Of a stretch of 64,000 nt of DNA, positions 19,241 to 29,337 are shown piece after piece. The first letter of the stretch is position 1; the number at the start of each line of letters is the position of its first letter. The notes under the pieces were generated by a model. The model ran no database searches, was not told the origin of the DNA, and saw nothing but the letters and a program-made list of their open reading frames with translations. A program made the translations under genes and the position numbers. The stretch covers positions 806,001 through 870,000 of the forward strand of contig NZ_JBAJNO010000009.1 in the NCBI RefSeq assembly GCF_036880985.1. Direction: 5' to 3'. Origin of the DNA: Limibacter armeniacum (lineage in GTDB: Bacteria > Bacteroidota > Bacteroidia > Cytophagales > Flammeovirgaceae).

Positions 19241-22200
19241 ATGAGAAAATATTTCCTTTGTAGTTTTTTAACTGTACTTCTTCTGTGGATGAACACCCCT
19301 TCCCTTCTGGGACAGCAACACAATCTTGAGATCTATGATCTTGAGAATGGGCTGCCTCAGTCTGAAGTGACGTCTGTTCTTAAAGATAGCAGAGGATATA
19401 TTTGGACATCTACTTACGGAGGAGGCTTATCTCGCTTTAATGGCACTTCATTCAAGACTTTCACCAAAAAAGATGGGCTAACCAGTATCAGAACCTGTAA
19501 TATCATTGAGGATCATAATCAGAACATCTGGATTACAACACTCTATGGTGTATTTCGATATGATGGTGAGGAATTTTACAAAATCCATACTGACAAGTCA
19601 TTTCTTCATGAATACGAACAGCGCTTCTTCATTGACAAGACCAATAGGTTGTGGCTAAACTCTTATGCTACAGTCCATAACTTTATCGGATATATTGAAG
19701 GGGACTCGCTAAAGGTTTATCAACCTGAAGATCCCTATTTGCAAGCACTTCTGAGTAAACATAAGATTACACCTTCTGCTGCATATTCTGAAGGAGCTAT
19801 TGTCTCATTTCCTACACCAGAAGGATTATATGAGCTTTTTGAGGATGGCAGCTTAAGACTTTCTTCCCTACACAATTTACCGGAATTTAAGAATAGCGCC
19901 ATAGCTTCAATCTCCAAGGTGGGGCACCAGTTCCTGATCGGAACAGTTGGAGAGCTATTCCCTTACTTTGGTCAGAGTGGTCAATTATTTTTATCAGCAG
20001 GGGATGGCCGTTTCCAAGAAGTTGTATTATCTCCTAAAAACAGGGAAATACTTGAGAAATCTTATGTTTATCAAGCCGAAAATGCTCCTGATGGTACTAT
20101 GTGGCTATCCTGCTGGGCCAAAGGTTTAGCACAAATCTCGGATGGCTCTTTTTCTCATTTCATTACAAAGAAAAATGGTCTGCCTAGTAACGAGCTTTTC
20201 AACTTCTGTTTTGACCATGAAGGAAATCTTTGGGTAGCAACCATTAAAGGCTTAGTCAAATATTCAGGGGATTTGTTTACCTACTTTGATCAGCGATCAG
20301 GAATCAATGACACCGATATTTATAGTATCTACTGTGACAAGAAAGGCAATGAGTGGTTTGGTACTTGGGATGGCGAGCTATACTGTTATGATGGTAAAAA
20401 GTTAGCCCAAAAAATCACCATGAGCCAAGGGCTGAAAACAATTTTCAGCATACGAGAAGACAGTGTAGGCAACCTATTGCTAGCCTGTAGAACAGGAGCT
20501 TGGAGATACAATGGTAAACAAGTAAAGAATATCAATGCTGAAAAGAAGCTTGACGGAATCAACAAGAATAAAAATATCTGCCTAGATGTTTTGCTCGACG
20601 GTGAGAACGAGTGGTACTCCTTTTCAGGAGAAGGAATTGTATGCGTCAACGGGCAGGATACAACTTGGTATCGAAGTTATGATGCAAATTTGGCTGTCAA
20701 TTATGAGCGGAATTTCTACAAAGATAATCACAACAACCTTTGGGTAAGTGGACGCAACTGCCTTTGGAAAATAAATCCAGAAGGCAAAACCACAGCTATG
20801 CATTGGGAAGATGGTTTTTCACACCCAAGGATAGTACAATCGACTCAGGACAAGCTAGGAAGGTTATGGGTAGCCACATTAGGTGGTGGTATCAATATAC
20901 TGGATATATCTGCTGAAGAAGCTACCCACGTAAAAGTGATAGACAGTAATGAAGGACTTGCTTCAGATCAAGTATTCAGTCTCCTTACAGACAAGAGAGG
21001 TAATATATGGGCAGGAACTTCTTTAGGTGTTGATAAAATTATACTGGATGAAAATGGCGCAATAAAACGGATAAAACATTACGATAAAAATACTGGCTAC
21101 AAGGGTATCCAAAGCAGATGGCGATCTTCCACAATTAACCAAAAAGGAGAATTGTTATTTGGTACCATTGATGGAGTCATGCGCTTCAATCCTGACAAGG
21201 AATACACCAATACCACACCTCCTAAGGTTTACATTACTGATGTGAAGCTGTTTCACCAGCAAATGGACTGGAAGGACGAATACAATATCCAGAAGTCAAA
21301 GTGGACGAATACGCCACAGGAGCTAACCCTATCTCATACGCAAAACCATGTTTCTTTTGCATTTGAAGGACTAAGCTTTAAAGTACCTGGCAAGGTTACT
21401 TATAGCTGGAAACTTTCTGGAGTAGATCAAGATTGGACACCTCCATCTGCTATCAACAACACTACTTATACACAGTTAGAGCCAGGAGACTATACCTTTG
21501 AAGTAAAGGCTGCCAATACAGATAATATTTGGAGTATTCACCCTGCCAAATTCACTTTTACGATTGAAGCCCCTTATTGGCAAAAATCAGGCTTCTACCT
21601 ATTAGTGGGTACCATAGCTACTATAGTATGTATACTACTGGTTCGTACTCGGGTATATATCAACAGAAAGAAACAAAAGGAGTTGGAGGACTTGATTTTC
21701 GAGCAAACACGAAAGCTATTCAATGCCAATAAAAAACTTCAGGACTCCAATAAGCTGATTCAGGCCAAGCGGGATGAGATTATACAAAGTATTACTTATG
21801 CAGAGCAAATACAGAAGTCTACCTTGCCTCTTCAGCAACATATTGAGGCCCTGTTACCCAACCACTTCATTTTGTATAAACCAAAAGCAGTTGTTAGTGG
21901 TGACTTCTACTTTATTGAACAGGTAAAAGACAAAACCATTGTAGCTGCCGTAGACTGTACAGGACATGGTGTTCCTGGGGCTTTTATGTCCATCATTGGT
22001 AGCAACCTGCTGAACAGTATTATCAGGGATCGTAAAATAACGGATAGTGAAATCATTTTGGATGAGCTGAATAAAGGCGTAATGAGCACGCTCAAGCAGC
22101 ATGACAACCACTCTTCTGATGGAATGGATATCTCACTATGTGTTATTGACCATCAAGAAAATGTTATTGAGTTTTCTGGGGCAAAAATGGGGCTTTGCTA

Positions 22201-22537
22201 CTGGCAACATGAACATGCTTCATTTGAGTTTATAAGAGGTTCAAGAAGAACAATCGGTGGAGATGCCCATACTATAGAGGGCTGCTTCCAAAAGCATGTT
22301 ATTCCACTGGAAGGCACAACAACTTTCTTCCTATACTCTGACGGTTATCAAGATCAATTTGGTGGCGAAAGAAATACCAAATTCTTGAGTAAACGATTTA
22401 GAAACCTGCTGATGAGTATTGCGCATTTACCATTATATGAGCAAAAAAACCGACTTGAAAATATCCTTCAAAAATGGATGGGAAAACAGGAACAAGTAGA
22501 TGATGTAATGGTCCTTGGTTTCAGATTGAAAAAGTAA
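19241..22537 (+). CDS. Propeller sensor with Y_Y_Y domain and SpoIIE-type phosphatase output
   Basis: A 1098-residue membrane signalling protein. A signal peptide (about 1-24) precedes two-component-regulator propeller repeats, visible as recurring NGLPQSEV, GYIWTSTYGGGLSRFNG, NIWITT and NLWVAT units to about residue 660. A Y_Y_Y-type Ig-like domain (about 700-765: FEGLSFKVPGKVTYSWKLSG) leads to a single membrane helix near 790 and a coiled coil. The output, roughly the last 230 residues, is a PP2C/SpoIIE phosphatase with SGDFYFIEQ, DCTGHGVPGAFMS and LYSDGYQDQFGG. It therefore resembles a hybrid sensor in which the usual histidine kinase is replaced by a Ser/Thr phosphatase. Ligand and target are unknown; no anti-sigma gene lies beside it. 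Confidence 0.9.
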   Translation: MRKYFLCSFLTVLLLWMNTPSLLGQQHNLEIYDLENGLPQSEVTSVLKDSRGYIWTSTYGGGLSRFNGTSFKTFTKKDGLTSIRTCNIIEDHNQNIWITTLYGVFRYDGEEFYKIHTDKSFLHEYEQRFFIDKTNRLWLNSYATVHNFIGYIEGDSLKVYQPEDPYLQALLSKHKITPSAAYSEGAIVSFPTPEGLYELFEDGSLRLSSLHNLPEFKNSAIASISKVGHQFLIGTVGELFPYFGQSGQLFLSAGDGRFQEVVLSPKNREILEKSYVYQAENAPDGTMWLSCWAKGLAQISDGSFSHFITKKNGLPSNELFNFCFDHEGNLWVATIKGLVKYSGDLFTYFDQRSGINDTDIYSIYCDKKGNEWFGTWDGELYCYDGKKLAQKITMSQGLKTIFSIREDSVGNLLLACRTGAWRYNGKQVKNINAEKKLDGINKNKNICLDVLLDGENEWYSFSGEGIVCVNGQDTTWYRSYDANLAVNYERNFYKDNHNNLWVSGRNCLWKINPEGKTTAMHWEDGFSHPRIVQSTQDKLGRLWVATLGGGINILDISAEEATHVKVIDSNEGLASDQVFSLLTDKRGNIWAGTSLGVDKIILDENGAIKRIKHYDKNTGYKGIQSRWRSSTINQKGELLFGTIDGVMRFNPDKEYTNTTPPKVYITDVKLFHQQMDWKDEYNIQKSKWTNTPQELTLSHTQNHVSFAFEGLSFKVPGKVTYSWKLSGVDQDWTPPSAINNTTYTQLEPGDYTFEVKAANTDNIWSIHPAKFTFTIEAPYWQKSGFYLLVGTIATIVCILLVRTRVYINRKKQKELEDLIFEQTRKLFNANKKLQDSNKLIQAKRDEIIQSITYAEQIQKSTLPLQQHIEALLPNHFILYKPKAVVSGDFYFIEQVKDKTIVAAVDCTGHGVPGAFMSIIGSNLLNSIIRDRKITDSEIILDELNKGVMSTLKQHDNHSSDGMDISLCVIDHQENVIEFSGAKMGLCYWQHEHASFEFIRGSRRTIGGDAHTIEGCFQKHVIPLEGTTTFFLYSDGYQDQFGGERNTKFLSKRFRNLLMSIAHLPLYEQKNRLENILQKWMGKQEQVDDVMVLGFRLKK

Positions 22538-22552
22538 ATTACAGATAAAAGA

Positions 22553-22586
22553 AAAGCCCGAAATACAATCATGTACTTCGGGCTTT
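22553..22586. terminator. Bidirectional terminator, sensor gene and lysS
   Basis: AAAGCCCGAA and TTCGGGCTTT form a 10-bp stem extended by TAC/GTA after a mismatch. It lies between convergent genes, with T-rich flanks on both sides. Confidence 0.8.
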
Positions 22587-22608
22587 GTCTATATGTATAT
22601 TTGAATAC

Positions 22609-24372
22609 TTATGCTTCCGCAGAAGTTCTCTCAACTGCCTTCTCGATCCAAGCCTCAAACTCTTCTCTTGATGGGTTCTTGATATCCTTCAGTTTCAGCT
22701 TTTTCTTCATACCGATAAAATCGTTCATGAATTTACCTGCCTGCTTTTCAGCAAGGTCTTCCACTCGGTAACAGCCCATCTTGTGCATTACAGGAACTAA
22801 CCCTTTCTCTACTCCAATCTCAGTCCATTCTGCCTCTGAAGCCGCTACAGGCCACTTCTCAGGTTTCATTTGAGGGAAGAACAACACTTCCTGAATTGAT
22901 GTATTATCTGTCATCAACATGGTCAGACGGTCGATACCAATACCCATACCTGAAGTAGGAGGCATACCGTATTCCAATGCACGTAGGAAATCCTGATCAA
23001 TAAACATGGCCTCATCATCACCTTTCTCTGACAGTTTCAATTGTTCTTCGAAACGCTCACGCTGATCAACTGGGTCATTCAGCTCAGAGTATGCATTGGC
23101 AATCTCTTTACCATTCACCATCAGTTCAAAACGTTCTGTCAGTTCAGGGTTTTCTCGGTGACGCTTACACAGTGGAGACATCTCAACAGGATAATCTGTA
23201 ATGAAAGTTGGCTGGATGTAGTTTCCTTCACACTTCTCACCAAAGATTTCGTCGATCAGTTTACCTTTACCCATTGAAGGGTCGTGCGCAACACCTACTT
23301 CATCACACACCTTGCGAAGCTCGTCCTCACTCATGCCTGTGATGTCAATGCCTGTAAAGTCATTGATCGCATCGATCATCGTTACACGCTTGAATGGTGC
23401 CTTGAAGTTGATTGTCTTATCACCAACTTTCACCTCTGTCGTTCCGTGTACAGCCAATGCCACACGCTCCAACATCTGTTCCGTAAATTCCATCATCCAC
23501 TTGTAGTCTTTGTAAGCTACGTAGATTTCCATTACGGTAAACTCAGGGTTGTGTGTACGGTCCATTCCTTCGTTACGGAAGTCTTTTGCAAACTCGTAAA
23601 CACCATCAAAACCACCAACGATCAGTCTTTTCAGGTAAAGTTCGTTAGCGATACGCAGATACAATGGCGTGTTCAGTGCATTGTGGTGTGTAATGAATGG
23701 TCTTGCAGAAGCACCACCTGGAATCGGCTGAAGGATTGGTGTTTCAACCTCAAGGTAACCTTGCTCATTAAACATCTCACGCATGGTATTGATAATCTTA
23801 GTACGCTTCAGGAACACATCCTTCACGCCTTTATTCACTACCATATCCACATAACGCTGACGGTATCTTAGCTCAGGGTCTGCAAAGCCATCATAGGTCT
23901 TTACGTTACCTTCTTCGTCAGTAGCAGTTTTCACAACTGGAAGAGGTTTCAGTGACTTTGAAAGTACCTTCAGTTCAGTCACGTTCACACTAGTTTCACC
24001 TACCTGAGTCTTGAAGACATTTCCTTTGATACCGATGTAGTCACCAAAGTCCAGCAATTTTTTGAAAACAGTATTGTAAAGCGTCTTGTCTTCATCAGGG
24101 CAAAGTTCATCACGATTGATGTAAATTTGAACCCTTCCTGTCGAATCCTGCAATTCTGCAAATGCGGCTTTACCCATCAGACGGACGTTCATCAAACGAC
24201 CTGCCATGCTGACAGCCTCAAAATTAGATTCGTTGCCTTCAAAATTTGCTGTTACGTCATCCGCAGTGGTAGTCACGTCAAACTTCTCTGCCGGATAAGG
24301 CTCAATGCCCATATCCATCAGTTGTTGTCTTTTCTCCCTTCTGACGATTTCCTGTTCGCTAAGTATCTGCAT
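22609..24372 (-). CDS. lysS: Lysyl-tRNA synthetase, class II
   Basis: A 587-residue enzyme charging tRNA-Lys. An N-terminal OB-fold anticodon-binding domain (about 55-160: [19 protein letters not shown]) precedes the class II core with motif 2 ([20 protein letters not shown]) and motif 3 ([15 protein letters not shown]). It is about 80 residues longer than the E. coli enzyme because of a C-terminal extension after motif 3, ending in Lys-rich and Glu-rich helices ([18 protein letters not shown]); similar tails are common in this phylum. It is downstream of dihydroorotase on the same strand but separated by a terminator. Confidence 0.96.
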   Translation of the reverse strand: MQILSEQEIVRREKRQQLMDMGIEPYPAEKFDVTTTADDVTANFEGNESNFEAVSMAGRLMNVRLMGKAAFAELQDSTGRVQIYINRDELCPDEDKTLYNTVFKKLLDFGDYIGIKGNVFKTQVGETSVNVTELKVLSKSLKPLPVVKTATDEEGNVKTYDGFADPELRYRQRYVDMVVNKGVKDVFLKRTKIINTMREMFNEQGYLEVETPILQPIPGGASARPFITHHNALNTPLYLRIANELYLKRLIVGGFDGVYEFAKDFRNEGMDRTHNPEFTVMEIYVAYKDYKWMMEFTEQMLERVALAVHGTTEVKVGDKTINFKAPFKRVTMIDAINDFTGIDITGMSEDELRKVCDEVGVAHDPSMGKGKLIDEIFGEKCEGNYIQPTFITDYPVEMSPLCKRHRENPELTERFELMVNGKEIANAYSELNDPVDQRERFEEQLKLSEKGDDEAMFIDQDFLRALEYGMPPTSGMGIGIDRLTMLMTDNTSIQEVLFFPQMKPEKWPVAASEAEWTEIGVEKGLVPVMHKMGCYRVEDLAEKQAGKFMNDFIGMKKKLKLKDIKNPSREEFEAWIEKAVERTSAEA

Positions 24373-24687
24373 TGTATAAAACAGTAATTTGTATTGAGTT
24401 TTTCAGGTCCCTTGTGGCCAGATATCCCAGCCGTAGCCAAGATAGTAAATGCCAATTGACCTGAATAAGTTTACCTTCTTTGTATTTGTTTGGATATTGA
24501 TATAAAATCCTTTTTTCAAACAAGGCGCTAAGTTACAAAGAATGCTTGAATGGTTAAATGCTCCATTACATTATTTAACCAACTAATGATCAGTTTGGAT
24601 ATATTTTATTCAAAGCGATAAAAATTATCATCTATTTACATTCCTATGCACCTCTTATTTTACCTTTTTGAGATTATCAATAACGCA
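24373..24687. other. Leader/spacer upstream of lysS
   Basis: No gene or RNA is recognised. A T-box is not evident, and none would be expected in this phylum. Confidence 0.4.
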
Positions 24688-24726
24688 AAAAGCGATTGCC
24701 TGTAACGAATACAAACAACCGCTTTT
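24688..24726 (-). terminator. Dihydroorotase terminator
   Basis: AAAAGCGATTG and CAACCGCTTTT pair over 11 bp (one G-U) across a 17-base loop and run into T-rich sequence on the minus strand. Confidence 0.6.
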
Positions 24727-24750
24727 CCATGCTATTTCAAGCAAATGTGA

Positions 24751-26088
24751 CTAACGGTCAAAAGTCAAACGTTTACCTTTGATGCTTTCGTCAAACTTTC
24801 CGTCTTCATATGCCAGATGTCCGGACACTACTGTGTGCGTTATTGTAGCAGGGAAAGTGTGACCTTCAAATGGAGACCATTCACATTTATAAAGGATATT
24901 CGATTTCTCCACAGTTTGAGGCTGATCAAGATCAACCAAAACAAGGTCAGCCCAATAGCCTTCCCTTACAAAACCTCGCTTCTCTACCTCAAACATGATC
25001 GCAGGGTTGTGACACATTTTTTCCACAATTTTTTCAAAGGAAATTTTCCCCTGTTTATGGAAATCCAACATTACCTGAAGGCTATGTTGCACCAATGGTC
25101 CTCCTGAAGGAGCTGTCGTATAAGGATTGTCTTTTTCTTCCAAAGTATGAGGAGCATGGTCCGTAGCGATCACGTCAATACGGTCGTCCAATACTGCTTG
25201 CAGGATTGCCTCCCCATCTGACTTTTCTTTCACCGCTGGGTTCCACTTGATGTGCGTACCTTTTGTATCATAATCCTCTTTTGAGAACCACATATGGTGT
25301 ACACAAGCTTCTGAAGTAATGCGCTTCTCTTCCAATGGAATAGAGTTGTCAAATAGTTCCAATTCTTTCTCTGTCGAGATATGCAGGATATGTAACCTTG
25401 CATTGTGCTTTTTAGCAAGCCTGACAGCTTTGGATGAAGAGGCATAACAAGCTTCTGCACTTCTGATTTCAGGGTGGCATTTTACAGGAATGTCATCTCC
25501 ATACTTTTCCTTGTACTTGGCAAGGTTCTCCGCAATCATTCCATCATCTTCGCAGTGAGTTGCTATTAGCATATTCACATTTGAAAATACATTGTTAAGT
25601 GTTTCTTCATCGTCAACCAACATATTTCCTGTTGATGATCCCATAAACATCTTAACACCACAAACCTTTTTAGGATCTACTTTCAGAACCTCATCCAAGT
25701 TGTCATTGGTTGTTCCCATAAAGAACGAATAGTTTGCCAATGACACCTCTGAAGCTCTACTGTATTTAGCCTCCAAAGCCTCTACTGTAATGGCTGGCGG
25801 CTTAGTATTAGGCATCTCCATAAATGAAGTGACTCCACCTGCCACAGCTGCTTTTGCCTCTGTATATATCTCTCCTTTATGAGTCAAGCCTGGCTCACGG
25901 AAGTGTACTTGGTCATCAATAATACCTGGCATCAGGTACTTTCCTGTTGCATCGATTACCTTCTCTGCACTCTCCTCTGGGATGTTTTCAGCGATTTGAC
26001 TGATAAAACCATCTCTAACCAGTACATCTGTTTTTTTTACTTGCCCTTCATTGACAAGGTTAGCATTCTTGATAAGTATCGAAAGCAT
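24751..26088 (-). CDS. Dihydroorotase
   Basis: A 445-residue zinc amidohydrolase that cyclises carbamoyl-aspartate in pyrimidine synthesis. Motifs include GIIDDQVHFREPG (residues about 55-67), the carboxylated-lysine segment CGVKMFMGSSTG, THCED, HILHIST and ATDHAPHTLEEK. The usual first His of the N-terminal HxH metal pair is Gln60 here; His62 is retained. The ATG at 26088 is chosen because the longer frame would run back through the terminator of the upstream gene. Class I dihydroorotase is the best call, with allantoinase or hydantoinase less likely. Confidence 0.88.
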   Translation of the reverse strand: MLSILIKNANLVNEGQVKKTDVLVRDGFISQIAENIPEESAEKVIDATGKYLMPGIIDDQVHFREPGLTHKGEIYTEAKAAVAGGVTSFMEMPNTKPPAITVEALEAKYSRASEVSLANYSFFMGTTNDNLDEVLKVDPKKVCGVKMFMGSSTGNMLVDDEETLNNVFSNVNMLIATHCEDDGMIAENLAKYKEKYGDDIPVKCHPEIRSAEACYASSSKAVRLAKKHNARLHILHISTEKELELFDNSIPLEEKRITSEACVHHMWFSKEDYDTKGTHIKWNPAVKEKSDGEAILQAVLDDRIDVIATDHAPHTLEEKDNPYTTAPSGGPLVQHSLQVMLDFHKQGKISFEKIVEKMCHNPAIMFEVEKRGFVREGYWADLVLVDLDQPQTVEKSNILYKCEWSPFEGHTFPATITHTVVSGHLAYEDGKFDESIKGKRLTFDR

Positions 26089-26178
26089 ATGTTTGGTATT
26101 TTTGATTAACTGCTTGCTGCTTGAATTTACCCTCATCATTACCACAGATGAGTAAAGTCGATGCGAAAGTACAAAAAA

Positions 26179-26208
26179 AAGCCTGTCCTTGCATTCAAGA
26201 ACAGGCTT
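26179..26208 (-). terminator. Terminator after the KTSC gene
   Basis: AAGCCTGT and ACAGGCTT, with inner CTTG/CAAG, form a stable stem followed on the minus strand by eight T. It overlaps the longer dihydroorotase frame. Confidence 0.85.
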
Positions 26209-26242
26209 CATCTAAAGTCTTTGCAATGTTTTAGGGTTACTA

Positions 26243-26530
26243 CTAGTATATATCAGCATTACTTCCTAGTAATCTTCTAAAGAAACTCATTACACCAACT
26301 TCCTCGTTGCGGTGCTGAGTAAGAACTGTCAATAGGGCACGACCTTTTGAGCTGGACTTCATGATCCATCCATATTCCTTGTTAGAAATTCGCTTATATG
26401 TCCTTACCTGCCCCTTTCTTTTACCTCTCTTATATTTTACCTGTAAAATTTCACTATCGAAGTCATAGACCATAAACTCAATCAAAGATGATTCAGGGGT
26501 CTGCACTTTCTCTTGCAGTATTTCTTTCAT
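26243..26530 (-). CDS. KTSC-like small protein
   Basis: A 95-residue soluble protein from the ATG at 26530 (MKEILQEKVQ). Residues about 20-65 resemble a KTSC domain: YDFDSEILQVKYKRG, a Tyr-containing strand RTYKRIS, then the SSSKGRALL segment matching the family's Ser-Lys-Gly-Arg helix start. KTSC domains occur alone or fused to nucleic-acid enzymes and are thought to bind nucleic acid or protein; no function is established. A 49-residue upstream extension is Phe/Ile/Asn-rich and unlikely to be translated. It has its own terminator. Confidence 0.6.
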   Translation of the reverse strand: MKEILQEKVQTPESSLIEFMVYDFDSEILQVKYKRGKRKGQVRTYKRISNKEYGWIMKSSSKGRALLTVLTQHRNEEVGVMSFFRRLLGSNADIY

Positions 26531-26871
26531 GCTAATAACAGTAGGTTTTTTGCACTTATAAAATGCTATTCTCAGTATGAAGTTTGTGCTAAGGTTAGGG
26601 ATGAAATTATAATAATTAGAAGCAGTCGCATCCCTTAAAAAAAGAAACTTTATTTTTAGGTAACGAATTAAAAACACAAAATGAGATAAACCAACTTAAA
26701 AAATTCATATGTATGTAAGATGAAAGAAAAGTTGTACTATTTTATAATTATTAATCTCATCACCTGAAAAAGATAACCAATTATAGCATTTTATTTTGAA
26801 AATACGATCGAAACAAGCAATCTAGATTTATCCCTACTCAAAAAAAGTGAAAAAATATTCATTTTCACCCT
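26531..26871. other. Gene-free AT-rich spacer
   Basis: No gene, repeat or clear promoter seen. Confidence 0.4.
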
Positions 26872-27819
26872 TTATCTCCTGTTATCCTCATCTTCCAGAA
26901 TACTTAAGTAACTGAAATATCGAGATTCTGCAATCTCACCACTGCGTACTTTATCCAGCACATGGCAGTCTGGCTCATGTGTATGTGAACAATTATAGAA
27001 CTTGCATTCAGTCATCGCTTCACGAATCTCAGGAAAGTAATGTCCCAGCTCATTTTCCTCCACATTCATGATTCCCAACTCCTTAATACCTGGAGTATCA
27101 ATCAGGAATGTTCCCTCCTCATCTGCAAGGAACATTTCCGCATATGTAGTCGTATGCTTCCCCTTGTTGGCATAGGTTGAAATATCATTGGTCTGTTGAT
27201 GTACGTCTGGAATCAATCTGTTTATCAGAGTCGATTTCCCCACACCAGAATGTCCTGCAATCAGTGTTTTTTTACCTTTAAGCGTTTGCTCCAACTCATT
27301 GAGGTTATCACTGTTAAGTGCTGAAATAGACAGGCATTTATATCCTAATGGTTCATATAGATCCATCAGTTCTTGCTGTAATGCTTTTCCTTCCTCAGTC
27401 AACAGGTCTTCCTTGTTAAACAGAATGATAGCCGGAATCCTGAATGACTCCGCCGAAACCAAAAACCTATCAATAAAACCCAAAGAAGTCCTTGGCATCA
27501 CCAATGTGGCTACAACCATTGCCTGATCAATATTGGCGGCAATGATGTGTCCATGCCATTTCTTACGGGTCGACTTTCTCAGAATATAATTCTCACGCTT
27601 CAGAATCTGGGTGATTACCACCGTCCCTTCTTCCACATTTTTTTCAGGCTCATAGGTGACATAGTCCCCTACCGCAATCGGGTTGGTTACTTTCAGTCCT
27701 TGTATCTTGAACTTTCCTCTCAGCCTTCCCTTCAAGACCTCATTAGTTTGCTCATCCAGAATTTCATACCACGACCCTGTAGAGCGTATCACTAATCCTT
27801 TTCTCTGTCTGTCATTCAT
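26872..27819 (-). CDS. rsgA: Ribosome small subunit-dependent GTPase RsgA
   Basis: A 315-residue circularly permuted GTPase that checks late assembly of the 30S subunit. An N-terminal OB domain (about 1-75) is followed by G4 NKED (135-138), then G1 GHSGVGKST (189-197) and G3 DTPG (241-244), the permuted order that defines the family. A C-terminal zinc knuckle uses Cys272, Cys277, His279 and Cys285. All catalytic features are intact and length is normal. It is not obviously in an operon. Confidence 0.95.
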   Translation of the reverse strand: MNDRQRKGLVIRSTGSWYEILDEQTNEVLKGRLRGKFKIQGLKVTNPIAVGDYVTYEPEKNVEEGTVVITQILKRENYILRKSTRKKWHGHIIAANIDQAMVVATLVMPRTSLGFIDRFLVSAESFRIPAIILFNKEDLLTEEGKALQQELMDLYEPLGYKCLSISALNSDNLNELEQTLKGKKTLIAGHSGVGKSTLINRLIPDVHQQTNDISTYANKGKHTTTYAEMFLADEEGTFLIDTPGIKELGIMNVEENELGHYFPEIREAMTECKFYNCSHTHEPDCHVLDKVRSGEIAESRYFSYLSILEDEDNRR

Positions 27820-28003
27820 TTAATACTGCCCAAATTTGTTCAGAAGATATTGATGGTATTTTACACCAATTATTTTCCATATGTGCTTTTTCAAGCAATT
27901 CACGTATGGAGTTGATAAATTAATTACAAATATGCTTAAAAGATCTAATTAATATACAATCTACTACATGTGTAAGAATGCATATCATTTTTATCTGATG
28001 ATT

Positions 28004-29251
28004 TTATTTCAATAACCTTTTACAGAAATTCAATATTTCAGCTGTTGCTCCGGTATTTTCCTTGACATATTGCTTACAAATATCCCCTGCTTTTTGTCGC
28101 TCCGTTTCATTTTCAAATAGCTTTTCAAATTGCATATGAAACTCTTGCACATTATTTATTGAAAAAACACCTTTTAAAGCTACAAGATCCCTTGCCTCTT
28201 TGAACTTTGCATATTTGCTTCCAAAAATAACAGGCATACCGTACGTCGCTGCCTCCAAAATATTGTGCAACCCCTTTCCGAAAGCACCTCCTACATAAGC
28301 AAAATCACCATACTGGTACAGGGATGTCAACATTCCTATATTATCTATCAAAAGGATATCATATGTTGCCACTGTGTCAACACTTGCCTTGGAATAACGG
28401 ATTATTTTCTTTCCTGAAAATGCTTCTTCAGTCTTTGTCAGGCTCGCATCTGCAATTTCATGAGGCGCTATAATGATTTTCAGCTCTTCGCCTATGTTCT
28501 CCAGTCCTTTGCTGATCACCTCAATATCTGGCTGCCAGCTGCTCCCTATCACTAGTGTTTTCTGATTATTCTTGAATGCTTGAGCAATAGGCAAGTCCTT
28601 TCGGCTGTCCACAACCTGTTTCACCCTATCAAAACGGGAGTCTCCAGCTACTGTCACATTCCGTAACCCAATACCTGTCAGCAAGTCAGCAGACGTTTGG
28701 TCCTGTACGAAAATATGAGTCAGATTTTTCAGAATATTACGGTAGAAGCCTCCATAAGGCTTAAAGAATGCTTGCCCCTGTCTGAAGATTGCAGAAACTG
28801 AAAGTGTTGGAATATTTCTTTTTTTAAGCTCTGCAAGGTAATAATGCCAAAATTCATATTTCACAAAAAAAGCAATTGCAGGATTTACGATATCCAGCAA
28901 CTTTTTGGCATTTGCTGCAGTATCAAGAGGCAAATAACAAACAACATCTGCCTGATCGTAATTTTTCCTCACCTCATACCCACTTGGTGAGAAGAAGGTC
29001 ACCAAAACTTTATAAGTTGGGTATTCCCTACGAAATTCCTCTATAATTGGTCTTCCCTGCTCAAACTCCCCCAATGAAGCACAGTGAAACCAAGCGACAG
29101 GAGAAGTATTCCCATCAAATGCTTTTTTAAGGTCTTCAAAAACGTTCTTCCTTCCTTTCAGAAATAGAGCCGCTTTCTCATTAAATGGTGCAGCCGCTTG
29201 CAGTGCCACCTTATAAAACCCGATACCCAGTTTATATCCAATCTTTGCCAT
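28004..29251 (-). CDS. waaA: 3-deoxy-D-manno-octulosonic acid transferase
   Basis: A 415-residue GT-B glycosyltransferase that adds Kdo to lipid A on the inner face of the inner membrane. The acceptor-side motif ASLGEFEQGRP (catalytic Glu) lies near residue 60, and the donor-binding C-terminal domain includes GSSWQPD, IIAPHEI, and the family block GGAFGKGLHNILEAATYGMP, which contacts CMP-Kdo. The N-terminal membrane-associated segment is short. It confirms an LPS-type outer membrane. The crtB terminator immediately upstream makes it its own unit. Confidence 0.93.
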   Translation of the reverse strand: MAKIGYKLGIGFYKVALQAAAPFNEKAALFLKGRKNVFEDLKKAFDGNTSPVAWFHCASLGEFEQGRPIIEEFRREYPTYKVLVTFFSPSGYEVRKNYDQADVVCYLPLDTAANAKKLLDIVNPAIAFFVKYEFWHYYLAELKKRNIPTLSVSAIFRQGQAFFKPYGGFYRNILKNLTHIFVQDQTSADLLTGIGLRNVTVAGDSRFDRVKQVVDSRKDLPIAQAFKNNQKTLVIGSSWQPDIEVISKGLENIGEELKIIIAPHEIADASLTKTEEAFSGKKIIRYSKASVDTVATYDILLIDNIGMLTSLYQYGDFAYVGGAFGKGLHNILEAATYGMPVIFGSKYAKFKEARDLVALKGVFSINNVQEFHMQFEKLFENETERQKAGDICKQYVKENTGATAEILNFCKRLLK

Positions 29252-29273
29252 AACGGCACAATATTAAAAAAAA

Positions 29274-29297
29274 ACAGGACGCGATAGGCGACCTGCT
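29274..29297 (-). terminator. crtIB terminator
   Basis: CAGG and CCTG with inner GCG/CGC form an imperfect stem followed by a run of nine T on the minus strand. Confidence 0.65.
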
Positions 29298-29337
29298 TTC
29301 AAATAAGTAATAATTACTCTTTATAAAGTGCTATATT

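Noticed and set aside
23284-23871. 195-residue plus-strand frame inside lysS
   Set aside because: A His/Val/Cys-rich shadow of a well-identified gene.
26089-26211. N-terminal extension of dihydroorotase
   Set aside because: It would run back through the terminator of the upstream gene and does not look like the family.
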